Below are positions 1-9,414 of a stretch of DNA of 64,000 nt, piece after piece; within the stretch, counting starts at the first letter, position 1, and every line of letters starts with the position of its first letter. The DNA is from Acinetobacter puyangensis (GTDB lineage: Bacteria > Pseudomonadota > Gammaproteobacteria > Pseudomonadales > Moraxellaceae). The stretch covers positions 124,001-188,000 of the forward strand of contig NZ_OANT01000005.1 of the NCBI RefSeq assembly GCF_900096995.1, given 5' to 3'. The notes beneath the pieces are model-generated. The model had not been told where the DNA came from. It saw nothing but the letters and a program-made list of their open reading frames with translations, and made no database searches. The translations under genes and the position numbers were made by a program.

Positions 1-564
1 GTTGGCGACTTGCGTAAGGCTTTTCCTCATCCGGAACGACCATTGACTGTAGAAATCGGTTTTGGTATGGGACGCTCACTGGTTTTAATGGCCAAGGCCA
101 ATCCTGAGCGTAATTACGTCGGGATTGAAGTACATATTCCTGGCATTGCACAATGTGTTTATGAAGCCGGTCTGGCAGAATTAAATAATTTACGTGTACT
201 CGATGCCGATGCCATTCAGGTCTTAAAAGAAATGCCTGATGACAGTATTGATTGTATTCAGCTATATTTCCCCGACCCATGGCAGAAAAAACGTCACTTC
301 AAACGCCGTTTTGTGATTCATGAGCGCATGGCTTTGGTAGAACAAAAGCTAAAAGTCGGTGGTACTTTTCATGCTGCAACCGATTGGGAACCGTATGCCG
401 AATGGATGCTGGATATTCTCGAACATCGTCCGCGTTTAAACAATATGGCAGGAAAAAATAAGTCTTATCCCCGTCCTGAATGGCGTCCGCTGACAAAATT
501 CGAAAAACGTGGACTGGAAGCAGGACACCAAATTAATGATTTTATTTTTGAAAAAATAAATTAA
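1..564 (+). CDS. trmB: tRNA (guanine-N7-)-methyltransferase TrmB, 5' end cut by window
   Basis: SAM-dependent enzyme that methylates G46 of tRNA to m7G in the cytosol. The frame is already open at base 1, so the N-terminal part (family length about 235-240 aa) lies outside the window. Visible are the SAM-binding motif VEIGFGMGRS, the following acidic residue in VGIEVH, the TrmB signature LYFPDPWQKKRHFKRR with the conserved Asp-Pro-Trp, and the C-terminal PLTKFEKRG motif. A TTG at base 10 is in frame but falls inside the fold, so it is not the real start. A stem-loop follows about 20 bases after the stop. Identification is secure. Confidence 0.95.
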   Translation, partial: VGDLRKAFPHPERPLTVEIGFGMGRSLVLMAKANPERNYVGIEVHIPGIAQCVYEAGLAELNNLRVLDADAIQVLKEMPDDSIDCIQLYFPDPWQKKRHFKRRFVIHERMALVEQKLKVGGTFHAATDWEPYAEWMLDILEHRPRLNNMAGKNKSYPRPEWRPLTKFEKRGLEAGHQINDFIFEKIN

Positions 565-586
565 CGCGCATTAAGTTCTTATTATT

Positions 587-617
587 GCTTGTAACATTGC
601 AAATCGATGTTGCAAGC
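587..617. other. Stem-loop downstream of trmB
   Basis: Inverted repeat with 11-base arms (587-597 and 607-617, one G-T wobble) around a 9-base loop. No T-run follows, so it is a structured intergenic hairpin and not a clear intrinsic terminator. It could protect the trmB transcript end. Confidence 0.4.
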
Positions 618-700
618 ATCCGCATAGCTTAAATAACACTCCATATAAATAAAAAGATCTTTCTATTTTTATATTCAAGTTGCAGTTATGCTACAATTAA

Positions 701-719
701 GATAATAGTTATCATTTAC
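701..719. promoter_or_regulatory. Fur-box-like operator upstream of fecI module 1
   Basis: Fourteen of 19 positions match the classical Fur consensus by eye: gataat, then a degenerate centre, then atcatt. It ends 15 bases before the sigma-factor start at 734, where a repressor would overlap the promoter or leader. Iron-dependent repression of the fecIR pair is the expected behaviour; binding is inferred. Confidence 0.6.
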
Positions 720-733
720 ATTTCATATTTATT

Positions 734-1222
734 ATGCGTGATTCGTTTCAACAATTGTATCAAGAGCATCATTCCTGGTTATATCAGTGGTTAAGACAGC
801 GTTTAAACCATTCAGAAGATGCCGCTGATCTGGCACATGATACCTTTTTGCGTGTGCTGAAACGGCAGGAGCAATTTCATTTTGAACAACCGCGTGCCCT
901 ACTCACCACCATTGCCAAAGGTATTCTGATCAATTGGTATCAGCGTCAATCAATTGAAAAAGCCTATAAAGAGGCCTTGGCAACACAACCTGAACACTAT
1001 CATATTTCACCCGAACAGCAATTACAGTCGATTGAAGCATTATGTTTAATCAATGATTTATTGAACAATATGCCGACACGACAACGTCAAGTGTTTATCT
1101 GGTCACAACTCGAAGGCATCACCCAACAAGAAATTGCCAATCGTTTAAATATTTCAACCCGAACTGTAATACGTGATCTATTGCAAGCCATGACCATTTG
1201 CCTGACCGTGATGGATGACTAA
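734..1222 (+). CDS. FecI-like ECF RNA polymerase sigma factor (module 1)
   Basis: 162-aa extracytoplasmic-function sigma factor of the iron-starvation (FecI/PvdS) class. Region 2 is seen near residues 10-75 (DLAHDTFLRVL is the region 2.2-like core). Region 4 with its helix-turn-helix is near residues 105-155 (QQEIANRLNISTRTVIRDL). It would direct RNA polymerase to the promoter of the downstream TonB receptor when FecR signals ligand occupancy. It is followed 8 bases later by fecR and preceded by a Fur-box-like site, the canonical fecI-fecR-receptor arrangement. The substrate that triggers it is unknown. Confidence 0.88.
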   Translation: MRDSFQQLYQEHHSWLYQWLRQRLNHSEDAADLAHDTFLRVLKRQEQFHFEQPRALLTTIAKGILINWYQRQSIEKAYKEALATQPEHYHISPEQQLQSIEALCLINDLLNNMPTRQRQVFIWSQLEGITQQEIANRLNISTRTVIRDLLQAMTICLTVMDD

Positions 1223-1230
1223 GCAGCAGA

Positions 1231-2223
1231 ATGAATCAACAGGAAATCCTCGCACAAGCTGCCGAATGGCTATTAAAAATTCGCTCAGGTGAATTAAGCC
1301 AGCAACAATTACAAGAACTGGAACAGTGGAAACACAGCAGTCCGGCACATGAAAAAGCTTGGCGAAAGGCAGAAAAATTGCTCAATGTGCTCAATGATAT
1401 ACCGCAAAACTCAGACGCTATTTTACAACATGGACAGCAACATAGTCGCAAGATACTGGGCAAACTGGTATTAAGTCTTTTATTTGCAAGTACGGCAATC
1501 TATTTCTGGCAAGACAATTGGTACTATCGTTTATTTGCCGATTATTATACCGCCCGTGGGGAACAACAACAGATTTTACTCGAAGATGGCACACAACTGG
1601 ATCTCAATACCAGTACGGCACTCGATGTACAATATACGGCGCAGCAACGTTCAATTCATTTACATTATGGTGAAATCTGGATTAAGACGGGTCATCTGGC
1701 TGCATACAAAGATCAACCCTTTATTGTCACCAGCAAATATGCAGATATACAGGCACTTGGCACGGTATTTAGTGTACAGCAATTGCAGAAACAGCAACAA
1801 AGCTGTGTTGCCGTATTAGAAAGTGCAGTTAAAATCAAGCTTAAAGATTCCCATAAGGCACAGATTTTGCGTGCTGGCGAACAATTGTGTTTCGATGCAC
1901 GACGAAGTTTTGGTAAACAACCTGTACAACCCAACCAATACCTTTGGCGTAATCATGTCATTATGGCCTATGACATGCCACTTAAAACCCTGATTCAGCA
2001 GATTGGACGTTATCAAAACCGCTATATCCGTCTGGCACCGGAAATCGAAAACATCAAAGTTTCTGGTTCTTTTCCTTTGCACGATCTTGATCAACTGATT
2101 CAGGCATTACAACAGAGTTATCCGGTAGATGCACAAACCTATTTCGACCAACGGCTAGTGGTCATAAAAGCCAGAACCTCACATCAACAGACACAAAAGA
2201 ACCAGAGAGATGTTGAGGATTAA
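1231..2223 (+). CDS. FecR-family anti-sigma / sigma-activator protein (module 1)
   Basis: 330-aa single-pass inner-membrane regulator. The N-terminal DUF4880-like helical domain (residues about 5-50, AAEWLLKIRSGELSQQQLQE) binds the sigma factor. One membrane segment lies near residues 76-93. The periplasmic FecR domain carries the typical IQALGTVFSV stretch, and a small STN-like tail (about 240-310) should contact the receptor's signalling domain. Starts 8 bases after the fecI stop, so probably co-transcribed. The receptor starts 180 bases further down behind its own possible promoter. Confidence 0.88.
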   Translation: MNQQEILAQAAEWLLKIRSGELSQQQLQELEQWKHSSPAHEKAWRKAEKLLNVLNDIPQNSDAILQHGQQHSRKILGKLVLSLLFASTAIYFWQDNWYYRLFADYYTARGEQQQILLEDGTQLDLNTSTALDVQYTAQQRSIHLHYGEIWIKTGHLAAYKDQPFIVTSKYADIQALGTVFSVQQLQKQQQSCVAVLESAVKIKLKDSHKAQILRAGEQLCFDARRSFGKQPVQPNQYLWRNHVIMAYDMPLKTLIQQIGRYQNRYIRLAPEIENIKVSGSFPLHDLDQLIQALQQSYPVDAQTYFDQRLVVIKARTSHQQTQKNQRDVED

Positions 2224-2321
2224 TTCCCTTTTACTGTTTATTTAATCCATAGATTAGAAATGTACTAACGCCAGATATAGATTAAAAACGATAAAATACA
2301 AACCCTTAAAATTTTATTTAT

Positions 2322-2340
2322 GAATAATTATCATTTTCAT
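2322..2340. promoter_or_regulatory. Fur-box-like site upstream of receptor 1
   Basis: The A+T-rich stretch with tattatcat-type half-sites (ataattatcatttt) resembles half of the Fur consensus, about 10 of the 13 right-hand positions by eye. It lies 64 bases before the receptor ATG. In fecIRA systems the receptor promoter is mainly sigma-FecI driven, so a Fur site here would add a second layer of iron control. Weaker match than the site at 29556. Confidence 0.4.
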
Positions 2341-2403
2341 GTCACTTATTAAACGCTTGGCGGGTATTAAGGATGTTCATACAAATTTTTGCTTGAGGTG
2401 ATC

Positions 2404-4983
2404 ATGATTTTTCGTAAAAAAGCCTTGCCAATGTTGGTGCAGGCGTTCCTGGGATTTCTCCCCTTTTCAATATCACATGCTGAAGAGACACAAGCTTCTG
2501 TCCAACAGCTACAGCACTATCATATTGCAGCTAATGATCTGGGTTATGTTTTATCCAGCTTTGCAGCTCAGTCAGGCGTGGTATTTAGCTTTGATCGTGA
2601 ACTGCTAAAAGGTCAGCGTAGTGAAGGATTACAGGGTCAATACAGTGTTGCACAAGGCTTTGCCAAAATCCTGCAAAACCAGCCCTATCATGTTATCAAA
2701 CAGAATAATACCTATCTTCTCGCCATAAAAGATATTGCACATGCTGAAGCTGTACCCGAACAACATTCTGGTCAGGATCTGGTCACGGTTGCAGCCAGAC
2801 GTGAGGATTTGCCAGTACAACTTCCTGTACTCGTTGTTAAAGCCGAGCCTATTCTTAGCACGACCAGCAAAAACCGGGAGGAATTACAGCAATTTCGAGG
2901 TACAGCGAATGGTGATGCTTTTGCTGGTATTGCCAGCGTACAATTAAACAGTCTACGAAATGAAGCTGGTGCGATTGATGTCGGGATCCGTGGCTTGCAA
3001 GGTGAAGGCAGGGTACCTGTCATCATTGATGGGAGTCTACAAGCCACCCATACACATCGTGGTTATCAAGGTGAAAGTGATCGTACCTATATCGATATGG
3101 ATTTAATCGGTCAGTTGAGCGTGGAAAAAGGTGCATCCAATAATCGCTATGCGACAGGCGCAATTGGCGGCACGATACAAATGAAAACCTTAAGTGCTGA
3201 TGATATTTTACTTGAACATAAAAATGTCGGGGTTTTACTTAAGGGCACGCTATATAACAATAACAGGACACCCAATATTCCCGAAGATACGCTAGAGCAG
3301 GATCGTTATTTATTAAGCAATCATCTTAGCGGCAGCAAATTCAATAATGGTGCATTGACCACAGCTTTTGCCTATCGCAATGATTTGCTGGATCTGGTTG
3401 CAGCCTATAGCCAGCGTAAAGTCGGCAATTATTTTGCCGGAACACAAGGCAAGGAAAACTATCAACAGGAAAGCGCCGTGGTGAGTCCTGGACAGGAAGT
3501 GGTCAATACCAGTTATCAAAGTAAATCCGGGATTATGAAACTAGGCTGGAATATCACCGATGAACAACGTTTGGAACTCAATTTCCGCCGACATCTGCAA
3601 CAGGCAGGTGAAGTTCTGGCAGCCTATTGGTATAAGGCTCCCACTTATGATCCAAACTATCCAGACTATTGGGCACCACCAGCAGACAGAGATTCGATGG
3701 CACAGTGGTCCTTGGGCGATGCTAATGTAAATGCCTATAGTGCAGAATATCATTATAATCCTGCCAATCATGGCTTAATTGACTTAAACATTAATATTGC
3801 AAAAACCGATGCCAAGATGCATCAGCACAATGGTTTATGGACCAACTGGGGATCATCGGCAGACCAATATCGGGCAAGCTATCGGGATGAGCGTACAGCA
3901 ATACAGATCAGTAATAAGAGTCGTTTTTCCACACTCCCTGTTATCTTGGAGTATGGTCTAAGTGCCGATGAACAGCGTATGCAACCCAGATATTTCTATG
4001 AATTTGATTCTGCACGCAATGCCAAACGTCAGAGTCAGGCCGCATTTGTCACTTCAAATCTGACCACAAAAATTGCTGATGTTGCCTTAAGCACTCGTCT
4101 GCATGAATCGAAAACCACGGATTATATCGGGGAACGCACACTAGATTATAAAGCACATGTGGATGTATTAACCCATGCCGCTTTTCATCTCAATGATCAG
4201 GTTGATCTATACGGAAAACTCGGCAATAGCTATCGCAATCCAAGCTTGTTTGAATCAACCCAATCACGAGAAACATTTAATTATTATCCACACAATCCAA
4301 TTCGAGCAGAAAATTCACGTCATGCAGAATTGGGCCTTCAAGGGCAATATGCGGATCTGTTTGCTGCAAAGGATAAATTAAATATCAGCCTCAATTATTT
4401 TTACAATAATATCAAAGATTATTTATCTCAAGGTGCAATACCGCCAGGCCCTGATTCCGGCTGGTGGGAAACTTATTTATTGGCCTTTAAAAATTATGAC
4501 AAAGTTGTGTTAAAAGGCATCGAGTTAAATGCTAATTATCAACATCCTGCTTTTTCTGTCGAAGCCAATGCAACCTTTAATGCAACTGCAAAAATTTGTC
4601 CGGTGAAAAATCATTGCAATGCGGTAGGCGATGCCTGGAGTCTAATCAGTACCCGAATCGCACCCAAACGTACAATCAATTTAACTCTTGCGAAAAACTT
4701 TCTGGATCAAGACTTAAGTATTGGTACACGCCTACGCTATCACTCAGCGAAACACAATCCACGCGGCTGGTTTGACGGTACAGCCATTACTGGTCGTGCT
4801 GTAGAGGATATTCCTGCCGATACACTGGTTGATCTATTTGCCAGATATAAGTTAAATCAACATGCAAACCTTAATGTGAGCATTGAGAATTTAACCAATC
4901 GTTATGCCTTTGATCCCGGTACAGTAATCGGTATGCCAACACCCGGACGCACTATACACGCCAGTCTGGAACTACGTTTCTAA
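2404..4983 (+). CDS. TonB-dependent outer-membrane receptor with STN signalling domain (HasR/heme-receptor-like)
   Basis: About 859 aa. The ATG at 2404 is preferred because GAGGTG sits just upstream and a signal peptide ending near SISHA follows; an in-frame TTG at 2389 is less likely. Order: signal peptide, STN domain (about 35-110) that signals to FecR, two TonB-box-like stretches (DLVTVAARRED near 125 and LPVLVVKAE near 140), plug with DVGIRGLQGEGRVPVIIDG, then a 22-strand barrel ending in ELRF. The plug wording and the RTYIDMDL..VEKGAS segment recall the hemoglobin/HasR-type group more than ferric-siderophore receptors, but the ligand is inference. Directly follows fecI-fecR of module 1. 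Confidence 0.85.
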   Translation: MIFRKKALPMLVQAFLGFLPFSISHAEETQASVQQLQHYHIAANDLGYVLSSFAAQSGVVFSFDRELLKGQRSEGLQGQYSVAQGFAKILQNQPYHVIKQNNTYLLAIKDIAHAEAVPEQHSGQDLVTVAARREDLPVQLPVLVVKAEPILSTTSKNREELQQFRGTANGDAFAGIASVQLNSLRNEAGAIDVGIRGLQGEGRVPVIIDGSLQATHTHRGYQGESDRTYIDMDLIGQLSVEKGASNNRYATGAIGGTIQMKTLSADDILLEHKNVGVLLKGTLYNNNRTPNIPEDTLEQDRYLLSNHLSGSKFNNGALTTAFAYRNDLLDLVAAYSQRKVGNYFAGTQGKENYQQESAVVSPGQEVVNTSYQSKSGIMKLGWNITDEQRLELNFRRHLQQAGEVLAAYWYKAPTYDPNYPDYWAPPADRDSMAQWSLGDANVNAYSAEYHYNPANHGLIDLNINIAKTDAKMHQHNGLWTNWGSSADQYRASYRDERTAIQISNKSRFSTLPVILEYGLSADEQRMQPRYFYEFDSARNAKRQSQAAFVTSNLTTKIADVALSTRLHESKTTDYIGERTLDYKAHVDVLTHAAFHLNDQVDLYGKLGNSYRNPSLFESTQSRETFNYYPHNPIRAENSRHAELGLQGQYADLFAAKDKLNISLNYFYNNIKDYLSQGAIPPGPDSGWWETYLLAFKNYDKVVLKGIELNANYQHPAFSVEANATFNATAKICPVKNHCNAVGDAWSLISTRIAPKRTINLTLAKNFLDQDLSIGTRLRYHSAKHNPRGWFDGTAITGRAVEDIPADTLVDLFARYKLNQHANLNVSIENLTNRYAFDPGTVIGMPTPGRTIHASLELRF

Positions 4984-5058
4984 GGTTTGCTATTCAATCT
5001 CATCACTATTTGATTTAAACACGAAGTCAAATATATTCTAATCATTATACCTAGCAAC

Positions 5059-5080
5059 GATGCTCACCTGAGTGAGCATC
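5059..5080. terminator. Hairpin between receptor 1 and nnr
   Basis: Perfect 9-base arms (GATGCTCAC / GTGAGCATC) with a CTGA loop, between the convergent ends of the receptor and nnr. There is no strong T-run on either side, so it is only a probable transcription-end structure. Confidence 0.45.
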
Positions 5081-5110
5081 CATTCATCATCAAAAGAATA
5101 TAAATATCCT

Positions 5111-6622
5111 TTAGTCTAAATTTACCACTTGATAAATTGCATCAACCATATGCTGTGCCTGTATGCCTCGCATGCCCTGTTTAGCCAGTTCATCACCGGC
5201 TAAAGCATGTAAAGCCACAATCTCGGCAAGAGAAATTTCATCTTTAAACTGTGCTTTTAAGCCGGCCATCATACCCGATAACACATCACCCATACCGGCT
5301 GTTCCCATGCCCGCATTGCCAAATGCACAAATGTCCAAATGCGGATCACCCAGCGAATCCTGTTCCAGCGTTAAAGAACCCGCGCCTTTTAATAACCATT
5401 TTCCCGCATACTGTTGTTGTAATTGTTCAATTGCAGCTACCCTGTCCTGTTCAATGTCTGCCACATTACATGCCAATAAACGTGCTGCTTCTCCCGAATG
5501 TGGCGTGGCAATCCACTGCACTTGTAATTGAATATCATGTTGATATTGTGCCAAAAACCATAACGCATCGGCATCGAAAATAACCGTATGTAGATGGGAT
5601 TGTTGTTTTAGTGCATTCATGACCATATGGAAATTGGTTTCTGACCAAGCATCACGCCCCAATCCCATACCAAAACACACCACATCAATTTGCGCCAGAA
5701 ATTTGCTTAATTCAGTGACATCAGTCTGTGCAATGTCTTTGAGCATAATATTCGGACTACGTGCCACAATCGCAGTGTGGTGTCTGGCATCGCACATCAC
5801 TGTGACTTTGCCTGCACCACTTGCCATGGCTGCTTCTCCAGCCATCATCACAGCACCACCCATATTGGGATGACCACCAATCACCAGCACATGACCAAAA
5901 CTGCCTTTATGCTGTGTTGCCTGCCTTTTGGCTAAAATAGGCTTGTTATAATTGATATAGGCACTGGGTTTTAATTGTTCATCAACCGGAATTAACGGCA
6001 ACTCAATTAATTCACCGACATAATTCTGTGCCTGACCAATGACTAATCCCAGTTTTAATGCCATCACCGACAAGGTCAAATCCACTTTAACTGCTAGCGG
6101 CAAAGGCACACCTGTATTGGGATGCAAACCGCTAGGTATATCAATCGCAATCTTAAAACCCGATTGTGTATTCAATTGGGTAATGATCTGTTGTGAAAAT
6201 TGATCCAAGGGACGGTTTAAGCCAACACCAAATAGCGCATCGACATGAATATTATAATTTTTGTCTGACGGCAATTGCGAATAAATATGAATGCCGGCGG
6301 CAATAGCTTCATCTCTGGCACGCTGTGCATCTTGACTCATTGCCGCTTGCGGTGCATAAATAGTCAAATGAAAACCTTTCTGTTTTAGATATTTAGCAAT
6401 TAGATAACCATCGCCTGCATTGTTACCCTGTCCACACCAGACCAGAATTTCCTGATGTACCATTTGCTTTTGATGCAGCGTTTTTTCAATTTGCAAGGTC
6501 ATGGCCAATGCCGCTTGTTGCATCAGCCCATAAGAACAATTATTTGCCGCAAACCATCGCTTCTCCCATGCTTGTACCGACTGGCTATGATAAACTGGAC
6601 GATGTCCAAACAACCCTTTCAT
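5111..6622 (-). CDS. nnr: Bifunctional NAD(P)H-hydrate epimerase / ADP-dependent NAD(P)H-hydrate dehydratase
   Basis: 503-aa cytosolic metabolite-repair enzyme. The N-terminal YjeF_N domain (about 1-215) epimerises hydrated NAD(P)H. Its nucleotide motif is VWCGQGNNAGDGYLIAKYL and its acid motif is HVDALFGVGLNRPL. The C-terminal ribokinase-like domain (about 230-500) dehydrates the S-form with ADP; it has GHVLVIGGHPNMGGA, the HSGEAARLL stretch and the catalytic FGNAGMGTAGMGDVLSGM loop. Both halves are intact and the length is that of the fused family. Divergent from queG with only 39 bases between starts, so the promoters overlap. Confidence 0.95.
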   Translation of the reverse strand: MKGLFGHRPVYHSQSVQAWEKRWFAANNCSYGLMQQAALAMTLQIEKTLHQKQMVHQEILVWCGQGNNAGDGYLIAKYLKQKGFHLTIYAPQAAMSQDAQRARDEAIAAGIHIYSQLPSDKNYNIHVDALFGVGLNRPLDQFSQQIITQLNTQSGFKIAIDIPSGLHPNTGVPLPLAVKVDLTLSVMALKLGLVIGQAQNYVGELIELPLIPVDEQLKPSAYINYNKPILAKRQATQHKGSFGHVLVIGGHPNMGGAVMMAGEAAMASGAGKVTVMCDARHHTAIVARSPNIMLKDIAQTDVTELSKFLAQIDVVCFGMGLGRDAWSETNFHMVMNALKQQSHLHTVIFDADALWFLAQYQHDIQLQVQWIATPHSGEAARLLACNVADIEQDRVAAIEQLQQQYAGKWLLKGAGSLTLEQDSLGDPHLDICAFGNAGMGTAGMGDVLSGMMAGLKAQFKDEISLAEIVALHALAGDELAKQGMRGIQAQHMVDAIYQVVNLD

Positions 6623-6661
6623 ATTTTCCCTCTATCTTTAGCAATCTCTTTTTGATTTTAC

Positions 6662-7765
6662 ATGTCTAAATCTTTATCGACGCTTGATCTCGGCTTACGT
6701 GATGATCCCCACGCATTAAAACACTGGATTAAGGCACAGGCAATGGCACTGGGTTTTAACGACTGTGTGATTGCAAAACCCGATACCAAAGATCAACTGG
6801 CACATTTTCAACGTTATCTGGACAATGGCTATCATGCCGATATGCACTATCTCGAAGAAAATCTGGATAAACGTGCCGATCCTACCCTGCTGGTTCCGGA
6901 TACACACAGTATCATCTGTGTTCGATTGAATTATTTACAAGATAAACCACAAGCCCGTTATGTGCCAGACCAACCCGATCTTGGCATTATTGCACGTTAT
7001 GCACGAGGACGGGATTATCATAAAGTCATGCGTGGCCGATTAAAGCAACTGGCACAGCGTATTGAAGACAAAATTGGTCCTTTTAGTTCCCGTCCTTTTA
7101 GTGATTCTGCCCCGATCTTTGAAAAAACTCTGGCCGAAAATGCCGGGATGGGCTGGACAGGTAAACATACCTTACTGATCAACCGACAATCCGGTTCTTT
7201 TTTTGTACTGGGTGAGTTATTTTGCAGTCTGGCATTACCCTTTGATACGCCAGCCAGTAAACATTGCGGTTCTTGCTCGGCTTGTATTGATATTTGTCCG
7301 ACGCAGGCGATTGTTGAACCTTATATGTTAGATGCGCGAAAATGTATTGCTTATCTCACCATTGAATATAAAGGCAGTATTCCGCTTGAATTACGTGCAC
7401 AAATTGGTAATCGTATTTTTGGCTGTGATGATTGTCAGCTGATTTGCCCGTGGAATCGTTATGCCAAAGTAACCACACTGGATGACTTTCAGACTCGACA
7501 CGATCTTGATCAAACCGCTTTACTGGATTTCTGGCAATGGGATGAAGCCACCTTTCTGGCAAAAACAGAAGGCAGTGCCATTCGCCGTACCGGATTTCAA
7601 AGTTTTAAACGCAATGTTGCTATCGCTTTGGGAAATGCACCTTTTTCCACGCAAATTTTAGCTGCCTTACAACAATATTTTAGCGAACATGAGGCATTGG
7701 TGAAAGAGCATGTTGCTTGGGCGATTTCAGTGCAAGTGCAAAAAAATGAGCATAAAAGTCATTAA
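6662..7765 (+). CDS. queG: Epoxyqueuosine reductase QueG
   Basis: 367-aa cobalamin- and 4Fe-4S-dependent enzyme of the last step of queuosine synthesis, reducing epoxyqueuosine in the tRNA wobble position. An N-terminal cobalamin-binding region contains the conserved ARGRDYHKVMR and FSDSAPIFEKTLAENAG. Two ferredoxin-like cysteine clusters follow: CGSCSACIDICPTQAI near 200 and CDDCQLICPWN near 255. The C-terminal HEAT-like region ends at residue 367. Divergent from nnr, a frequent neighbour of queG in gammaproteobacteria. Cytosolic, intact. Confidence 0.95.
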   Translation: MSKSLSTLDLGLRDDPHALKHWIKAQAMALGFNDCVIAKPDTKDQLAHFQRYLDNGYHADMHYLEENLDKRADPTLLVPDTHSIICVRLNYLQDKPQARYVPDQPDLGIIARYARGRDYHKVMRGRLKQLAQRIEDKIGPFSSRPFSDSAPIFEKTLAENAGMGWTGKHTLLINRQSGSFFVLGELFCSLALPFDTPASKHCGSCSACIDICPTQAIVEPYMLDARKCIAYLTIEYKGSIPLELRAQIGNRIFGCDDCQLICPWNRYAKVTTLDDFQTRHDLDQTALLDFWQWDEATFLAKTEGSAIRRTGFQSFKRNVAIALGNAPFSTQILAALQQYFSEHEALVKEHVAWAISVQVQKNEHKSH

Positions 7766-7959
7766 TAACTCACTCAAACAGTGCAAAAAACCACTTACAA
7801 AAATTCCAATATTCCTCCTTATTTTTCACAAATTTCGATAGGTCTTAACGGTCTTTTGCTGAAAATCGAAGCATAAAATGTGTGACACAATTCACATAAT
7901 ATTTATTTTAATATTAAAAATCAATACATTATATTTTATAAATTTTAGTCTAACAGCTG

Positions 7960-7987
7960 TTGTATTTTTATTTTAAAAGCGTATAGT
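7960..7987 (+). promoter_or_regulatory. Sigma70-type promoter candidate
   Basis: TTGTAT (7960-7965), a 16-base spacer and TATAGT (7982-7987) are followed by a GCGCGC patch in an otherwise A+T-rich leader. Initiation near 7994 would give a short leader for the small protein starting at 8020. Confidence 0.4.
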
Positions 7988-8019
7988 GCGCGCTATGTCA
8001 GGTTATTAATGATTGTTAT

Positions 8020-8247
8020 ATGAGTTTTTTGCAACGCTTTATTCTGTCTAATCAACAGCACAATTCACAATTGAATCATATTACATGTATTGAAAATGAT
8101 TTCGCGGCTAAATCCTGCGAACAGCTTTTCCAGATTCTTGGCACCACACAAGATCCTGATCTTATTTCTGGTCTTAAAAAATTATTGCTTTCCCGTGGTT
8201 ATACCCGTCGAGAAATCCAGCAAGTTATTCAACCACGCGCGCACTAA
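8020..8247 (+). CDS. Small protein of unknown function (75 aa)
   Basis: No family recognised. It is cytosolic, with no signal peptide or membrane helix. An N-terminal segment rich in Gln/Asn/His is followed by a predicted helical C-terminal half (LISGLKKLLLSRGYTRREIQQVI), which has the look of a short helix-turn-helix or a UBA-like bundle. A plausible promoter precedes it. The nearest genes are queG upstream and an orphan DNA methylase 280 bases downstream. The 282 bases between show no further gene. Coding status is supported by clean codon structure and the promoter. Confidence 0.55.
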   Translation: MSFLQRFILSNQQHNSQLNHITCIENDFAAKSCEQLFQILGTTQDPDLISGLKKLLLSRGYTRREIQQVIQPRAH

Positions 8248-8529
8248 GTTGCTTGTGGGCAGATCAATAATCCATTAAAATCATTCGCAACAACAGGATT
8301 ATTGATCATCACCTTATTATCTTCTCTTTCTTTTCGCTTAATCCAAAATACCAGATACTGATTTACCAATTGGCACTTTCGCAAAAATTGTGCTGAATCT
8401 ATGAAAACCCGTCATAATAGATTGCATTAAGTGTGTTGACTGTTTTTAAAAAATAACCACTTAAAAGTATAATATAGGCTAAAATTTTCGCCTTATTGCT
8501 GCTTTAAATCGCAATATATCGAGTAACGT

Positions 8530-9414
8530 ATGGATTCTGCACCTATCAAATTATCTGCATCACGTGCAATTCACCCCAGCCCAATGAATTATATCGGAGG
8601 TAAAGCCAAACTACTGCCACAGATTTTGCCGCATTTTCCAAACAACATCTCAAGGTTTTATGATGTGTTTGCTGGTGGCGCAAATGTTGCTGTCAATAGC
8701 AATGCAGATCAAATCATTATCAACGATATTAATTGTTATGTGATTGAAATTCTTCAAGCCTTCTATCAGCAGGACCTTGATGACTTGCTGACAAGCATCC
8801 AGTTTTATATTGACCAATATCAACTGAGTAAAGACAATAAACAAGGTTTTTTAACATTACGCCGAGATTATAACCGACAAAAACAGCCAATGATGCTCTA
8901 TACCCTGATGTGCTACTCCTTTAATTATCAGTTTAGATTTAATAATCAACACCAATACAACAATCCGTTTGGTACCAATAGAAGCCAATTTTCGACCATA
9001 CTGCGACAAAAACTCATCCATTTTGTTCATCAACTGAAAAGCAAACAGGTGGCGTTCTCGCAACTGCCATTTTGTGAATTATTAACTCAAACACAATTTA
9101 CAGCTGATGATTTTATTTATCTGGATCCGCCCTATTTCATCACGACTGGTAGTTATAACGATGGTAATCGAGGATTTAAGGATTGGACGCAGGAACAAGA
9201 ACAAAAATTACATGACTGTCTCGACAGCTTAAATCGTCAAAAGATCAGATTCGCCATGTCCAATGTGCTTGTACATAAGGGAAAAACCAATGATCTATTG
9301 ATTGAATGGGCTAAAAATTATCATGTGATTCATTTAAATCATAATTATAATCATAGCTGCTATAACACGGTGAAAGGCAGCTCGAAAGAAGTGCTAATTA
9401 CCAATTATCTTTAA
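8530..9414 (+). CDS. Dam-type (D12 class) DNA adenine-N6 methyltransferase
   Basis: 294-aa alpha-group amino-methyltransferase. The SAM-binding region starts NYIGGKAKLLPQILPHFP and continues FYDVFAGGANVAVN. The catalytic motif IV is DFIYLDPPYFIT (DPPY) near residue 198. A late segment RFAMSNVL fits family motif VI. It would methylate adenine in a short palindromic site such as GATC, but the site cannot be read from sequence. No restriction endonuclease, mismatch nuclease or phage gene is adjacent, so it appears to be an orphan methylase. The stop codon lies inside the left inverted repeat of the element that follows, which hints at acquisition or at element insertion next to the gene. Confidence 0.88.
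   Translation: MDSAPIKLSASRAIHPSPMNYIGGKAKLLPQILPHFPNNISRFYDVFAGGANVAVNSNADQIIINDINCYVIEILQAFYQQDLDDLLTSIQFYIDQYQLSKDNKQGFLTLRRDYNRQKQPMMLYTLMCYSFNYQFRFNNQHQYNNPFGTNRSQFSTILRQKLIHFVHQLKSKQVAFSQLPFCELLTQTQFTADDFIYLDPPYFITTGSYNDGNRGFKDWTQEQEQKLHDCLDSLNRQKIRFAMSNVLVHKGKTNDLLIEWAKNYHVIHLNHNYNHSCYNTVKGSSKEVLITNYL

Noticed and set aside
5163..5873. Plus-strand frames opposite nnr
   Set aside because: Antisense to a well-supported enzyme; no independent signals.
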